Assembly (NCBI RefSeq): GCF_030269665.1
Contig: NZ_BSTS01000023.1
Coordinates: 34,663-98,662 of the forward strand
Direction of reading: 5' to 3'
DNA: 64,000 bases
Source of the DNA: Actinomycetospora sp. NBRC 106375
Lineage (GTDB): Bacteria; Actinomycetota; Actinomycetes; Mycobacteriales; Pseudonocardiaceae
The notes below the pieces were generated by a model. That model searched no databases. It was not told where the DNA came from and saw only the letters and a list, made by a program, of their open reading frames with translations. Position numbers and translations under genes: made by a program. Positions 50,721 through 59,329 of this stretch are shown here, piece after piece. Every line of letters begins with the position of its first letter. The first letter of the stretch is position 1.

Positions 50721-53700
50721 TCGACCGCGTCGGTATCTTCGATGTCGGCGCCCTCCTCGATGCCCGTCTCGTTGACCCGGTCGTCGGCCTCGTCTCGCGC
50801 CTGCCAACCGCCGAGCTGATCGGCGCGGTGTTGCTCTTCCTCGCGCGCGTCGATCTCGTCGCGCGACCGCATCTCGGCGAGGGCTCGGTTGGCACGATCG
50901 ATCGCCGCTGAGGTCTCGTCGGCGGTCGGGACCCGCACGTTGTCCTCGGCGGCTTGAGCCGGCTCCGCATCGGCGATCTCGCGTATGTCGGGTTCAGGCG
51001 GTCGGTGAATGCCCTGGTGCTCGTCCGCGATTGGCTCGTCGTCCAGGACCTCGCCCGACTCCGGCTGGTCCTGTTGGGCCTTCTCCGCACCCTCGTCGTC
51101 GATGTCCACGGGGCGGTCGGTGACGTCAGCGTCGGTCACCTCGCGGTGGGCTTCCTCGCTCGCGACGGCCTGGCGGTGCGCCGCAAGCCACTCCTGCGCA
51201 GTGACTTCGGGCTCAGGCACGACATCGTCGGCGTGGCGGGCTGCGAGCTCGGCCTTCGCGCGTTCGGCGGCCGCGCGAGTGCCGGCGGTGTGCGCGAGCC
51301 AGCGGGAGCGGGCGTCGTCGACCTCGGCGAGTTCGCCCGCGCGGGCGGTGAGTGTGCCTGCGAGCGCCTCGGTGGTATCGGCGGCCTTGTGCAGGCGCTC
51401 GCGTTCGGCTTCGTCAGGGGCGGCTTGGGCTTCGGCGCGGCGGAGTTCGGCGTCCTGGCGGGCGCGGTCGGCGGCCTGGTTCGTGCCGGCGAGTTCGTTG
51501 GCGACGTAGCGGGGCGCCCATGCGGCTTCGCGTTCGTGGGCGCGTACGCGGAGCCGGAGTTGGCCGTCGGAGAGCTCGAGTTCTTCGCGGTCGATGTCGG
51601 GGCGGCCGAGGGCTTGCCAGGCGGCGCGGTAGGAGGCGTAGGCCTCGACCTTGCCGGGTGCGGGCGCGGGACCGAGGGCATCGTCGGGATCGTCGTGGCC
51701 CTGCAGCTCGCGCCAGTTGGCGACCGCCCCTGCGGCGTCGAGCCACTCCTCTCGCTCCTGGGGGTCGGCAGGCACGCGCCCGAGTGCCTCTGTCAGCCAG
51801 GGCTGCGGGGTCTCGGCGAGCTCCTCGGCGAGCTCAGCTGTCCGTTGATCAGCGGCGTCGGCAAGGGCCTCCAGATACTGGTCCCAGTCGGGGCGGCCGG
51901 TGCCAGGCGTCCACTCGCGCCACGTCGTCCCTTGTGGGTCAAAGGTGTGGGCGTCGCGGATGCGGGCATGGATGACGTTGGTGAGGTTGCGGGCGCCGTC
52001 GAGAGGCCGATCGGCGACGGCATCGTGCAGGACCTGCTCGGCGTTCTTGCCGGAGATCTCCGCGCGGCGCAGCACGCGCGTGAGGCTGGCGGCACCGTCC
52101 TCGGCAGCGAGCCGGACGCGGTCGTCGCCGGTGATCACTCCGTCGGCGGCGAGTCGGTCGAGCCACCGGCCGGTGCGTTCGGTCGCGGCCAGGGCCGCGG
52201 CGTCGGCGAACAGCTCGCCCGCTGTGCGGGTGGTTGCTGCGTCGGCGGCGGACTCGGTGGCGATGGCCAGCGCCGACTTGGCGTCGAGTCCGTCGTCCTT
52301 GGCCATGACCGCTGCGAGCACGGCGATGGGGTCGCGGTGGACGGAGTGGTCGGCGGCGAGTCCGTGGGCAGGGTCGGTCGGGCCGGTGACGGTGGTGACA
52401 TGGGCGGTGTTGGCTTGCTGGCCTCGGCTAAGCCCCACGTAAGCCGCGGCGCGGCTGGTGGCCGGGGTGATGACCTGGTGGCCGGTGTCGACGGTGGCGC
52501 CCTGCGCGGAGTGGACGGTGCCGGCGTAGGCGAGGGAGACATCGGCGTCGACGTACTCGGCGGGGAGCACGATCGGTCGGTCCGACGCGCGTTCGAGGCC
52601 TGCCGCCTCGCCGTCGGTGCGGATGACGGTGAGGGAGCCGTCGTCGCCGACGGCGGTGACGCGGTAGGTCTCGCGGTTGATGGGTCCGCGGTGGTTGCCG
52701 GCGTGCCCGGTCAATTCCCAGCCGTTGCGGCGCGCGGCGACGACATCGCCGACCCCGGCGTAGGTGCCGTCGCGCCCGAGGAGCGCGCCGTGTTCGGCGA
52801 CGCGTCCGAGGCGGACGAGGTCGGCGCGCAGGGAGGCGTTGAGTCGGGCGGCCTGGTCGTTGGTGTCGACGATCAGTAGAGAGCGTCGGCCGGCGAGGGT
52901 GTCGGCCAGCCACGCCCGCGAGGCGGAGGTCTCGGCGTCCTCGAGGCGGCCGCCGTCGATGAGGCGGCCGTGGCGGTGGTAGTGGCGCAGCACGATCTCG
53001 TCGCCGTCACGCAGACGCAGGGAGGCGGGGCCTTCCCAGTCGTGGTGGAAGCGGCGGGCCTCGGCGAGCTCGTAGCGGGTGCCGGTCTGTGCGACGAGGT
53101 CCATCGCGCCACCGGCGCCGACGGCGGCGAGCTGGCGGTGGTCTCCGACGAGCAGGAGCTTGGCGCCGGCGGCTTCGGTGTGGGTTCGGACGGCGGTGAG
53201 CGCCGAGGTGTCGGACATCGCCGACTCGTCGACGACCACGAGGTCTCCGGGCGACAGGGTCCACGCTGCGTCGGCGGGGTGCGGACGGTCGGCGTGCGCA
53301 AGGCGCTCTTGGGTCTTGAGCCAACGTTCGACGTTGCGGGCGGTGAGGCCTTCGTCGGTGAGGACGTCGGTGGCGACCTGGCTGGTCGCCATGCCGAACA
53401 CGCGGCCGGCGGCGCCGCCGCGCAGGTCGGGATCGGACCACGCGCGGGCAATGGTGCCGACGACGAAGCTCTTGCCGGTCCCGGCCGGCCCGACCAGGGT
53501 CTCGACCTTCGCACCCGAGGTGAGTACGCCGCGGACGGCGGCCGCCTGGTCGACGCCGAGCTCGAGTCCGGCTTCACGCAGCTGGGTCAGGAATCGGTCG
53601 GCGACGAAGTGCGGTGCCGCTGCGGCCTCGCCCCGTCGGGCGGCGGCGACCATGGCCCGCTCGGAGTGCACATGATCAGGCGTGGCGTAGAGCCGCGCGC

Positions 53701-55162
53701 CCGGCGCTTGGTAGGCCGAGGAGCCGTCGGCCAGACGCAGCTGATCAGGTAGGGCGTCGTCGCCGGGGCGGGCGGCGTCGAGCGGCGTGGCCAGGGCGAT
53801 GCCCTGGTCGGTGAGTCGGTCGAGCAGCGCGGTGACGTCGTGGCCGTCGGCGACGCCGAGCGTGTCGGGCAGGGCATTGTTGATCGCGCGGGTGAGATCG
53901 GCGCGGGTCCAGCCGGCCTTCTTGTCCTGGACCTCGGCCAGCGCGGTCTCGAGCACGGCGGTCGGCGACCAGGAGTCGACCGCCGGTCCCGACTCGCGCC
54001 TCGCGGCGAGGACATCGTCGGCGACGCCGCGCAGGCCGCCGGCGACCTCGTCGCGCAGCTGGCGGTCGATGCGGTCGAGGAGCTGCTCGCGGGTCTCGCC
54101 CTCGTGGGACTTCGCGCGACGGGTGACCATGGTGGCCTGGCGCGAGAGCCGGTCACGTTCGAGGCCGTTGGCCTCGCGGTCGTGGCGGGCCTCGAAGTCG
54201 GCGATGAGCTCGGCTGCCTTCGCGGTCACGGCGCGGCGACGGGAGGAGAGCAGGTCGGTGGCGGTCTCGTCGACGCCGATGACCTCGCGGGCCTTGCCGT
54301 CGGGGCGCATCGCGAGCCGGACACCGAGGGTCTGGGTGAGGCGCTCTTCGGTGGTGCGCTCGCCGACCGCGGCGGCGGCCGGGCGGAAGCGGTAGATGCT
54401 GCGCCCGTCCAGGGTGCGCCACTGCCCGTCCGGACCCTCGACGCGGTTGAGGATCGGGTTGTGGATGTGCAGCTGCGGGTCGTGGTCACGGGAGTCGTGC
54501 TGGAAGAACGACGTGCCGACCCAGTCGTGGGCGTCGACGTAGCGCCCGGCCGCTCCCCCGTGGTGACCCACACGCGCGTAGCCGGCGTGCTCGGCGAGGT
54601 AGCCCAGGGCAGCGTTGTTGCCGGCCCAGATGGCGTCCTCGACGGCCTGTCGGTACTCGCCCCACGCCGCCGCGGCCTCGGTGTCGCCCGCCGCCCGGGC
54701 GGCGACTTCCTGGGCTTCGAACGCGGTGTGCAGCACGGTGACTGACTTCTGAACGCTGAACGTGGCGTCCAGGAAGGCAACGTTGTGCCGGGCCTGCTTG
54801 CCCGCCTCGACCTGGAGTTCAGCGCGGCGTTCAGCCGAGGCGTCCGGCTCGCGGTCAAGCGCCGCGGCGTACAGCTCGTCCTCGGTGGCGTACCGCCGGC
54901 CGCGGTGACCAAGGGTCGGAACCTCGTCCCACCGGTCCGGGTCCCGGAACGCCTCGTGGCGTGGGTCGAGGAAGTGCTCGTAGACCGCGCGCATGTCCTG
55001 CGGGTCGACCAGGCCCCTCAGGCCGAGCTTCTCGGCACCGCTCCCCCACCAACGACCCGGCGGCTCGCCGTCGGTGACCGCGCCCGTGTAGTAGTTCTCG
55101 CGGCCGACGGCCACTTCCTTGAGCAGGTAGTCCGGCGAGTAGCCCGACGCGACGCTCAGCAT
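50705..55162 (-). CDS. MobF-family conjugative relaxase-helicase (TraA/TrwC-like)
   Basis: A 1485-residue protein. The relaxase domain has FFQHDSRDHDPQLHIHNPIL (near 220-235) with the three-His metal site, and an N-terminal MLSVASGYSPDYLLKEV. The helicase part has Walker A TLVGPAGTGKSFVVGTIARA (about 555), motif II LVVVDESAMSD, and motif VI-type YVGLSRGQQANTAHVTTV. A long acidic, Ala/Glu-rich tail follows. It would nick oriT, stay covalently bound through a tyrosine and unwind the transferred strand. Last gene of the minus-strand transfer operon. The catalytic Tyr is likely within GRENYYTGA near residue 25. Confidence 0.9.
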   Translation of the reverse strand: MLSVASGYSPDYLLKEVAVGRENYYTGAVTDGEPPGRWWGSGAEKLGLRGLVDPQDMRAVYEHFLDPRHEAFRDPDRWDEVPTLGHRGRRYATEDELYAAALDREPDASAERRAELQVEAGKQARHNVAFLDATFSVQKSVTVLHTAFEAQEVAARAAGDTEAAAAWGEYRQAVEDAIWAGNNAALGYLAEHAGYARVGHHGGAAGRYVDAHDWVGTSFFQHDSRDHDPQLHIHNPILNRVEGPDGQWRTLDGRSIYRFRPAAAAVGERTTEERLTQTLGVRLAMRPDGKAREVIGVDETATDLLSSRRRAVTAKAAELIADFEARHDREANGLERDRLSRQATMVTRRAKSHEGETREQLLDRIDRQLRDEVAGGLRGVADDVLAARRESGPAVDSWSPTAVLETALAEVQDKKAGWTRADLTRAINNALPDTLGVADGHDVTALLDRLTDQGIALATPLDAARPGDDALPDQLRLADGSSAYQAPGARLYATPDHVHSERAMVAAARRGEAAAAPHFVADRFLTQLREAGLELGVDQAAAVRGVLTSGAKVETLVGPAGTGKSFVVGTIARAWSDPDLRGGAAGRVFGMATSQVATDVLTDEGLTARNVERWLKTQERLAHADRPHPADAAWTLSPGDLVVVDESAMSDTSALTAVRTHTEAAGAKLLLVGDHRQLAAVGAGGAMDLVAQTGTRYELAEARRFHHDWEGPASLRLRDGDEIVLRHYHRHGRLIDGGRLEDAETSASRAWLADTLAGRRSLLIVDTNDQAARLNASLRADLVRLGRVAEHGALLGRDGTYAGVGDVVAARRNGWELTGHAGNHRGPINRETYRVTAVGDDGSLTVIRTDGEAAGLERASDRPIVLPAEYVDADVSLAYAGTVHSAQGATVDTGHQVITPATSRAAAYVGLSRGQQANTAHVTTVTGPTDPAHGLAADHSVHRDPIAVLAAVMAKDDGLDAKSALAIATESAADAATTRTAGELFADAAALAATERTGRWLDRLAADGVITGDDRVRLAAEDGAASLTRVLRRAEISGKNAEQVLHDAVADRPLDGARNLTNVIHARIRDAHTFDPQGTTWREWTPGTGRPDWDQYLEALADAADQRTAELAEELAETPQPWLTEALGRVPADPQEREEWLDAAGAVANWRELQGHDDPDDALGPAPAPGKVEAYASYRAAWQALGRPDIDREELELSDGQLRLRVRAHEREAAWAPRYVANELAGTNQAADRARQDAELRRAEAQAAPDEAERERLHKAADTTEALAGTLTARAGELAEVDDARSRWLAHTAGTRAAAERAKAELAARHADDVVPEPEVTAQEWLAAHRQAVASEEAHREVTDADVTDRPVDIDDEGAEKAQQDQPESGEVLDDEPIADEHQGIHRPPEPDIREIADAEPAQAAEDNVRVPTADETSAAIDRANRALAEMRSRDEIDAREEEQHRADQLGGWQARDEADDRVNETGIEEGADIEDTDAVDHAEA

Positions 55163-55455
55163 CCGGACGACCTTCGCTGCGGTGCTGCGGGCCGCCCTTG
55201 AAGATCAGCGAGGCGGGCCGGTCGCCAACGGCGTGTTTCGAGCCGGCCGAAGGCCGGCCCGCGCCCGGGGATCGTGATGCATAGGTGTGCGGCTCTTGAT
55301 CTTTCCCTTGATCCTTTCGTCCTTCGGTCCTGTTGCTCGTGTCTTGTCGTCTGTTCGGCGTAGTGATCGGTGCCGGGAAGTGGTCTCGGTTCTTGATCTT
55401 TCTTCTTGCTCTGGTTCTTGGCTGTGGTCGCGGTGATCGGCTCGTCGGTGGTCAT
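55156..55455 (-). CDS. small basic hypothetical protein before the relaxase
   Basis: A 99-residue frame overlapping the DUF2637 gene stop by 4 bases (ATGA) and the relaxase start by 7 bases. It is Lys/Arg rich (TTAKNQSKKKDQEPRPLPG, RRTKGSRERSRAAHLCITIP). The tail is encoded by a region with a strong hairpin and may not be under protein selection. Coupling at both ends argues for translation; the sequence alone does not. Confidence 0.4.
   Translation of the reverse strand: MTTDEPITATTAKNQSKKKDQEPRPLPGTDHYAEQTTRHEQQDRRTKGSRERSRAAHLCITIPGRGPAFGRLETRRWRPARLADLQGRPAAPQRRSSGC
55242..55258. repeat. perfect 7-bp hairpin just upstream of the relaxase gene (oriT candidate)
   Basis: GCCGGCC-GAA-GGCCGGC lies about 80 bases before the relaxase start, inside the 99-residue frame. 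Hairpins beside relaxase genes often belong to oriT, but no nic-site sequence is recognised, so this is only a candidate. Confidence 0.3.
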
Positions 55456-56339
55456 GGCTGGGCCTCGTCGGTGGCGTCGGGGTCGGTGGTGTTGATCAGG
55501 CGTAGGGGCAGCGGTCGGTCCCGGAGCGCCTTGAGCGCGGCCGAGGCGGTGCCGCGGCTCACCGCGGCGGCGTCCTCGAGCTCGGAGACCGTCGGCCAGG
55601 CACCGTGGCGCTGGGCGTGCAGGGACGCGGCTGCCTCGGCCCGGTCGCGGGCGGGCGAGGACGCGGTCCGGGACCGGTGCGGCGTGGCCGAGCCGGCGTC
55701 AGCGCCCCCGTGAGCGGCAGGCTGGGTGCCGCTGCTCGGCCATGGCTGAACGGGCGGCGGGAGGCCCTCGGGCTGAACAGCCGGCGTGGTGAACGGGTCG
55801 GGTTGAACGCTGCTCGGTTGAACGGCGGGCTGGTCGAACGGCTCGGCGTCGGCGGCGGCCTGCTGAACGGCCAGCTGGACGACGGGCTCCGCTGTCGCCA
55901 GGAGGTAGAGCAGGTGGGCGACGACGGCGGCCGCGATGGCCGGCCACGCGCCGACCCCGAAGCGCAGCGCCGGCGCGACGGCGACGGTGGGGCCACCGGC
56001 GAGGTAGGTGGCCTGGGCGAGCCCCGACAGTCCGGCCGCGGTCACGACGACCGCCCACGCGTAGCGCGCCGCGCCGTCGCGAAGCCTGGCGGTCGCGCCG
56101 TAGGCGACGAGAGCCAGCCCGTCAGTGATCAGTGGATAAAGCCAGGCGATCCCGGCGGGGACTCGGGACGCGATGGCGACCTCGAAGAGGCCGTGAGCGG
56201 TGGCGACCGCCGCGCCGAGAGCGACCGCGAGGCCGGGCAGCCACAGCACGCCGAGCCGTGCGCCGCCGGGCGGAGCTCCTCCCGGCCTTGCCTCCGCCGA
56301 CGGTCCGCCCGTGGCGTCAGTCCGCATCGCCGGCGCCAT
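55452..56339 (-). CDS. DUF2637 membrane protein (transfer/spread type) with HTH tail
   Basis: A 295-residue protein. Four membrane helices: LWLPGLAVALGAAVATAHGL, the DUF2637 signature WLYPLITDGLALVAYGATA, YAWAVVVTAAGLSGLAQATY and AWPAIAAAVVAHLLYLLA. A Gln/Pro-rich linker (VQPSSVQPDPFTTPAVQ) leads to a C-terminal helix-turn-helix PTVSELEDAAAVSRGTASAA. DUF2637 proteins are common in actinobacterial plasmids and integrative elements and resemble Spd spread proteins. ATG 56339 overlaps the upstream gene. Confidence 0.75.
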   Translation of the reverse strand: MAPAMRTDATGGPSAEARPGGAPPGGARLGVLWLPGLAVALGAAVATAHGLFEVAIASRVPAGIAWLYPLITDGLALVAYGATARLRDGAARYAWAVVVTAAGLSGLAQATYLAGGPTVAVAPALRFGVGAWPAIAAAVVAHLLYLLATAEPVVQLAVQQAAADAEPFDQPAVQPSSVQPDPFTTPAVQPEGLPPPVQPWPSSGTQPAAHGGADAGSATPHRSRTASSPARDRAEAAASLHAQRHGAWPTVSELEDAAAVSRGTASAALKALRDRPLPLRLINTTDPDATDEAQP

Positions 56340-56697
56340 GCTGTGAGACCTCAGGAGTGTGCCCAGAAGCGACGGCGAGGTCGCGCCCCTGGCTCTCGTC
56401 CCCGTGGCCCGCGAGCCGAAGCGTGGCGCGCGAGGTGGCGAGCTTCGCGGCCACCGCCGGATCGTCGTCGCGTCGAGCCGGGCTCCCATCCTCAGTGGCT
56501 CGTGCGGAGTGGTCTCTACCGGCACGTCGCTCCAGGTCGGCAACGGTCCGTCGCAGGTCATCGAGGGTGCCGCAGAAGCAGACGTAGGTGGGCCACAGCA
56601 CGCGGAGCCGACCGATGAGGTGGTCCCACTCCGCGCGCTCCGCCGCTTCCCGGGCCTTGCGCTGCACCTTGGTCTCTGCTGGCACGGCGGCCGTCAT
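56317..56697 (-). CDS. small hypothetical protein of the transfer operon
   Basis: A 126-residue protein, MTAAVPAETKVQRKAREAAE onward, with a charged N-terminal helix, WDHLIGRLRVLWPTYVCFCG then TLDDLRRTVADLERRAGRD. No domain recognised. It overlaps the DUF4913 gene stop (ATGA) and the DUF2637 start, so it is translated within the operon. The two cysteines in VCFCG could be a metal or disulfide site. Confidence 0.55.
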   Translation of the reverse strand: MTAAVPAETKVQRKAREAAERAEWDHLIGRLRVLWPTYVCFCGTLDDLRRTVADLERRAGRDHSARATEDGSPARRDDDPAVAAKLATSRATLRLAGHGDESQGRDLAVASGHTPEVSQHGAGDAD

Positions 56698-57419
56698 CGC
56701 GACCACCCGCCGGACTGGCTCGAACCGTTCATGGCAGTACTGATGTCCGACTCGTGACGGCCGGCTGCGGTCGGTGCCGGCTCGGGAGCCGCTCGATCGC
56801 GGGCGGTGGCCCACCAGCACGCGATGGTGGTGAGCGCGTCCGTGCTCGGCACGGGCGAAGCGCCGCGAGGGGTGCTGTTCCAACCGAGGCGGGTCTGGTG
56901 GTTCTCGCGCGAGCACGAGCCGACCGAGGAGCGCAGCCGGCGAACAACGCCAGGACGCTGGCGGTCGTGCCAATCCCCTGCGAGCTGCACCGAGGCGCCG
57001 CGGCCGTCGTAGGCGGCGCGCCAAGCGTGCATCAGCCAGACCAGCTCCTCGATGACGTCGGGATGCCAGAGCCAGCACTCGGGCAGCACCGCGGCGCCGT
57101 CGGGGTAGCGCAGGAACACCGCGTGCAACCAGCGCGCGAGCTCCTCGAGCAGCGCGACGAGGCCGTCCGAGTCCGGCGGCGCCGTGAGCCACGATGGCGC
57201 GACCGTGGGTCCAGGACGTGCGGGGACAGCGGCAACGGCGTCCGCCAGCTGGGCGACGGTGCGCGCAAGGTCGTCGACGCGGGTCGGGGTGCCGACCAGG
57301 GCCTCGAGGCCGCGGCGCAGCCCGTCGACCTCGCGGGCCAGTCCGGCCAGCGCCTCCACGCGGGCGAACTCCTCGCCGTCGCCTCCGCCCCCCGGCGGGC
57401 CGGGTGGCCGGCGGGTCAT
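56694..57419 (-). CDS. DUF4913-like protein
   Basis: A 241-residue protein. A coiled-coil-like N-terminal half (EALAGLAREVDGLRRGLEAL, DDLARTVAQLADAVAAV) is followed by WLHAVFLRYPDGAAVLPECW, LWHPDVIEELVWLMHAWRAA and LAGDWHDRQRPGVVRRLRS, which match the Trp/His-rich DUF4913 core found in actinobacterial transfer regions. Soluble; function unknown. ATG 57419 overlaps the preceding stop (ATGA). Confidence 0.65.
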   Translation of the reverse strand: MTRRPPGPPGGGGDGEEFARVEALAGLAREVDGLRRGLEALVGTPTRVDDLARTVAQLADAVAAVPARPGPTVAPSWLTAPPDSDGLVALLEELARWLHAVFLRYPDGAAVLPECWLWHPDVIEELVWLMHAWRAAYDGRGASVQLAGDWHDRQRPGVVRRLRSSVGSCSRENHQTRLGWNSTPRGASPVPSTDALTTIACWWATARDRAAPEPAPTAAGRHESDISTAMNGSSQSGGWSR

Positions 57420-58855
57420 CGCCCCCACCCGCCCTCGTCGGCTCCGTCGTCGGCGATCTCGCTGCCCCGCGTTTCGGACGTGTTGGGGGAACGGTGGTCG
57501 TTCTCGTGCCAGCGGGCGAGCTGTTCGCGACGCTCCTCGCCTTCGCCCTCGGCACTCGTGCCCTGGGCGGCGAGCGTGGCGCGCAGGCCGTCGATGCGCT
57601 GGCGCAGCCGCTGCGGGTCGCCGGGGCCGTCGAGCTGGTCGTCATGCCGCTCCGCCGGCGCCGACGCGTCGGGCTCGCCCTGCTCGTCTCGGGGCAGGTC
57701 GTCCAGGGCGTCGCTCGTGGGCAGGGGCGCGAGATCCGCGAGGGCTTCGAGCCGGTGGTACTCGGCCCACGCGTGGGGATCGGAGTCGTGAGCTCGATCG
57801 GAGAGGACCGCACGCTCCCCGGCGTCTTGCAGCGCGTCCTCGACCTCGGTCAGTGGCCGCGGCGCCCATCCCGTCGGTGGGGCGGTGTGCTCGGCGAGCC
57901 ACGCAGTGCGTGCCGCTGTTTCCGCGTCGGAGGCGGGTTCGCGCCAGTCAGGCTCGCCGTGGTCGGCGGCGGGGTTGTAGGGGGTGGTCTCGTCGGGACG
58001 GCTGTCGAGGTAGGCCTCGTGCTGGGTCGCCGTCCAGGTAGCCGGCTGGGTCGCGCGGACCTGGTCGGTCAGCGCTCGATGCTCGCCGGCGGTCAGCGGG
58101 CGGAAGCCGCCAGGCTCCGCCGGGTCGAAGGCGACGTGCCCGTCTCGCTCGGCGATCGCGAACGCCGCGTCCCAGTCCCCCGTCGGCTCAGCTCTCCGAG
58201 CGGCATCGTCGTCGGCGAATGCCGGTATAGCGGCCTCGGCGACCCGGCCATCGAGACGTACCACCTGGCCGGTGTCGGGGTCGGTGTAGATGTCGGTGTC
58301 CGCGTCGTAGCCGGCGACGTCCACCCCAGCGCCCTGGGCGAGGCTCTGCGCCCGGTCGGCCCGCTCCTCGAGGGTCAGCTCCCGGGCCGCGTAGCGCCGC
58401 CTGCCCCCCTCGGGGTCGGCTGACGCCTCGTCGGCGGTGAGGACGTGCGCAGTCGGGATGTCCTCACGGGGCCCCGGGTCCTCGATCTCCAGCGGTCGGA
58501 GCGCGTGGTCGAGCTCCCGGCGCCACGTCGTCGTCTCGGCGGCGAAGGCGTGGTCGTAGTCCTCGCGGACCAGCCCGATGTAGCCGGCGACCTGCGCCGG
58601 GATGCTGACCGCGGGCCGCCCGGCGGCGCGGCGTTCGGCTTCGGCCCAGGCGTCGTCGAGGTCGCGTCGCGCGGCGGCCTGATCGGAGGGGCTGCCGGTG
58701 TGGGCGATCTCGTCGCAGTACTCGGCCCAGGCGATGAGCTCCCGGGTGGTGAGCTGGCTGAGCGGCCGTGTCGGGTCCGGAGTCGGCCAGCCCAGCGCTT
58801 CCGCCGGAACCTCGCCCGCGTCGATGTTGCTGTCGTGTTGGGTGCGGTCGGTCAT
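57416..58855 (-). CDS. large acidic hypothetical protein of the transfer operon
   Basis: A 479-residue, Asp/Glu/Ala-rich soluble protein (MTDRTQHDSNIDAGEVPAEA; TTRELIAWAEYCDEIAHTGS; DADTDIYTDPDTGQVVRLDG). No recognised domain. The ATG at 58855 has a GGAG site before it; the frame stays open 158 codons further upstream because of high G+C, but that part is a Ser/Pro/Arg shadow of another gene. It overlaps DUF4913 downstream. Confidence 0.6.
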   Translation of the reverse strand: MTDRTQHDSNIDAGEVPAEALGWPTPDPTRPLSQLTTRELIAWAEYCDEIAHTGSPSDQAAARRDLDDAWAEAERRAAGRPAVSIPAQVAGYIGLVREDYDHAFAAETTTWRRELDHALRPLEIEDPGPREDIPTAHVLTADEASADPEGGRRRYAARELTLEERADRAQSLAQGAGVDVAGYDADTDIYTDPDTGQVVRLDGRVAEAAIPAFADDDAARRAEPTGDWDAAFAIAERDGHVAFDPAEPGGFRPLTAGEHRALTDQVRATQPATWTATQHEAYLDSRPDETTPYNPAADHGEPDWREPASDAETAARTAWLAEHTAPPTGWAPRPLTEVEDALQDAGERAVLSDRAHDSDPHAWAEYHRLEALADLAPLPTSDALDDLPRDEQGEPDASAPAERHDDQLDGPGDPQRLRQRIDGLRATLAAQGTSAEGEGEERREQLARWHENDHRSPNTSETRGSEIADDGADEGGWGR

Positions 58856-59153
58856 CGGAGGCTCCTCGGAGGAGACGGGGTTCGCATCGAGCTCGGGAAG
58901 CTCGTCGGTGAGGGGGGCCGCGGTAGCGGTCCTGGTCGAAGGCCATTCCGGCGGCGGTGGCGGCCTGCTCGGCGCGCTCGACCTCCATCGCGTACTCGGT
59001 GAGGGAGATCTCGGAGGTCGTTCCGGTGGCAGCGGCGATGTCGTCCCAGCTGGCGCCCTGCTCGCGGGCGGCGGCCACGGTCTGCCAACGCCACCCCTCG
59101 AGCTGAGTCGCCAGTTCGTACTGGGCGGCGAGCGCCTCGAGGGCTGACGGCAC
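58852..59153 (-). pseudogene. HTH-like small protein gene with a probable frameshift at a C6 run
   Basis: From GTG 59153 (GAGGAAA upstream) the protein reads VPSALEALAAQYELATQLEG, WRWQTVAAAREQGASWDDIA, AATGTTSEISLTEYAMEVER, a helix-turn-helix type seen in actinobacterial elements. After AFDQDRYRG the frame becomes non-protein-like and does not stop until 58464. The shift point is a run of six C (minus strand) at 58912-58917. With one more C the gene would stop at 58852, overlapping the next ATG as ATGA; with one fewer it would fuse to the 479-residue protein. Confidence 0.55.
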
Positions 59154-59329
59154 CCTGCGCTTTCCTCGCCGGCGACTAGGGCGTGGAGGGTGGCGGCGCG
59201 TTCGCCGTCTCCCGTGGTGGTGGCGCGATGAGCGGCGCGAGCGAGGACGTCTCGGCTGTTCCAGGCCTGCCAGGTCGCGAGCAGCCGAGCAAGGCCGGCC
59301 GCTTCGGAAGTCGTCACGGCTGCCACCAC
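59151..59329 (-). CDS. short frame after the coupling-protein gene, 3' end undefined
   Basis: VTTSEAAGLARLLATWQAWN, SRDVLARAAHRATTTGDGER, AATLHALVAGEE is a protein-like stretch that starts at GTG 59329/59326, overlapping the coupling-protein stop. No stop codon follows before the HTH-like gene starts in another frame, so its true end, or a frameshift joining it to that gene, cannot be decided here. Confidence 0.35.

Noticed and set aside
50954..52879. Long plus-strand open frame (641 codons) opposite the relaxase gene
   Set aside because: It is antisense to a well-supported MobF relaxase and reads as Gly/Val/Arg-rich shadow sequence without domains; G+C-rich DNA keeps such frames open.
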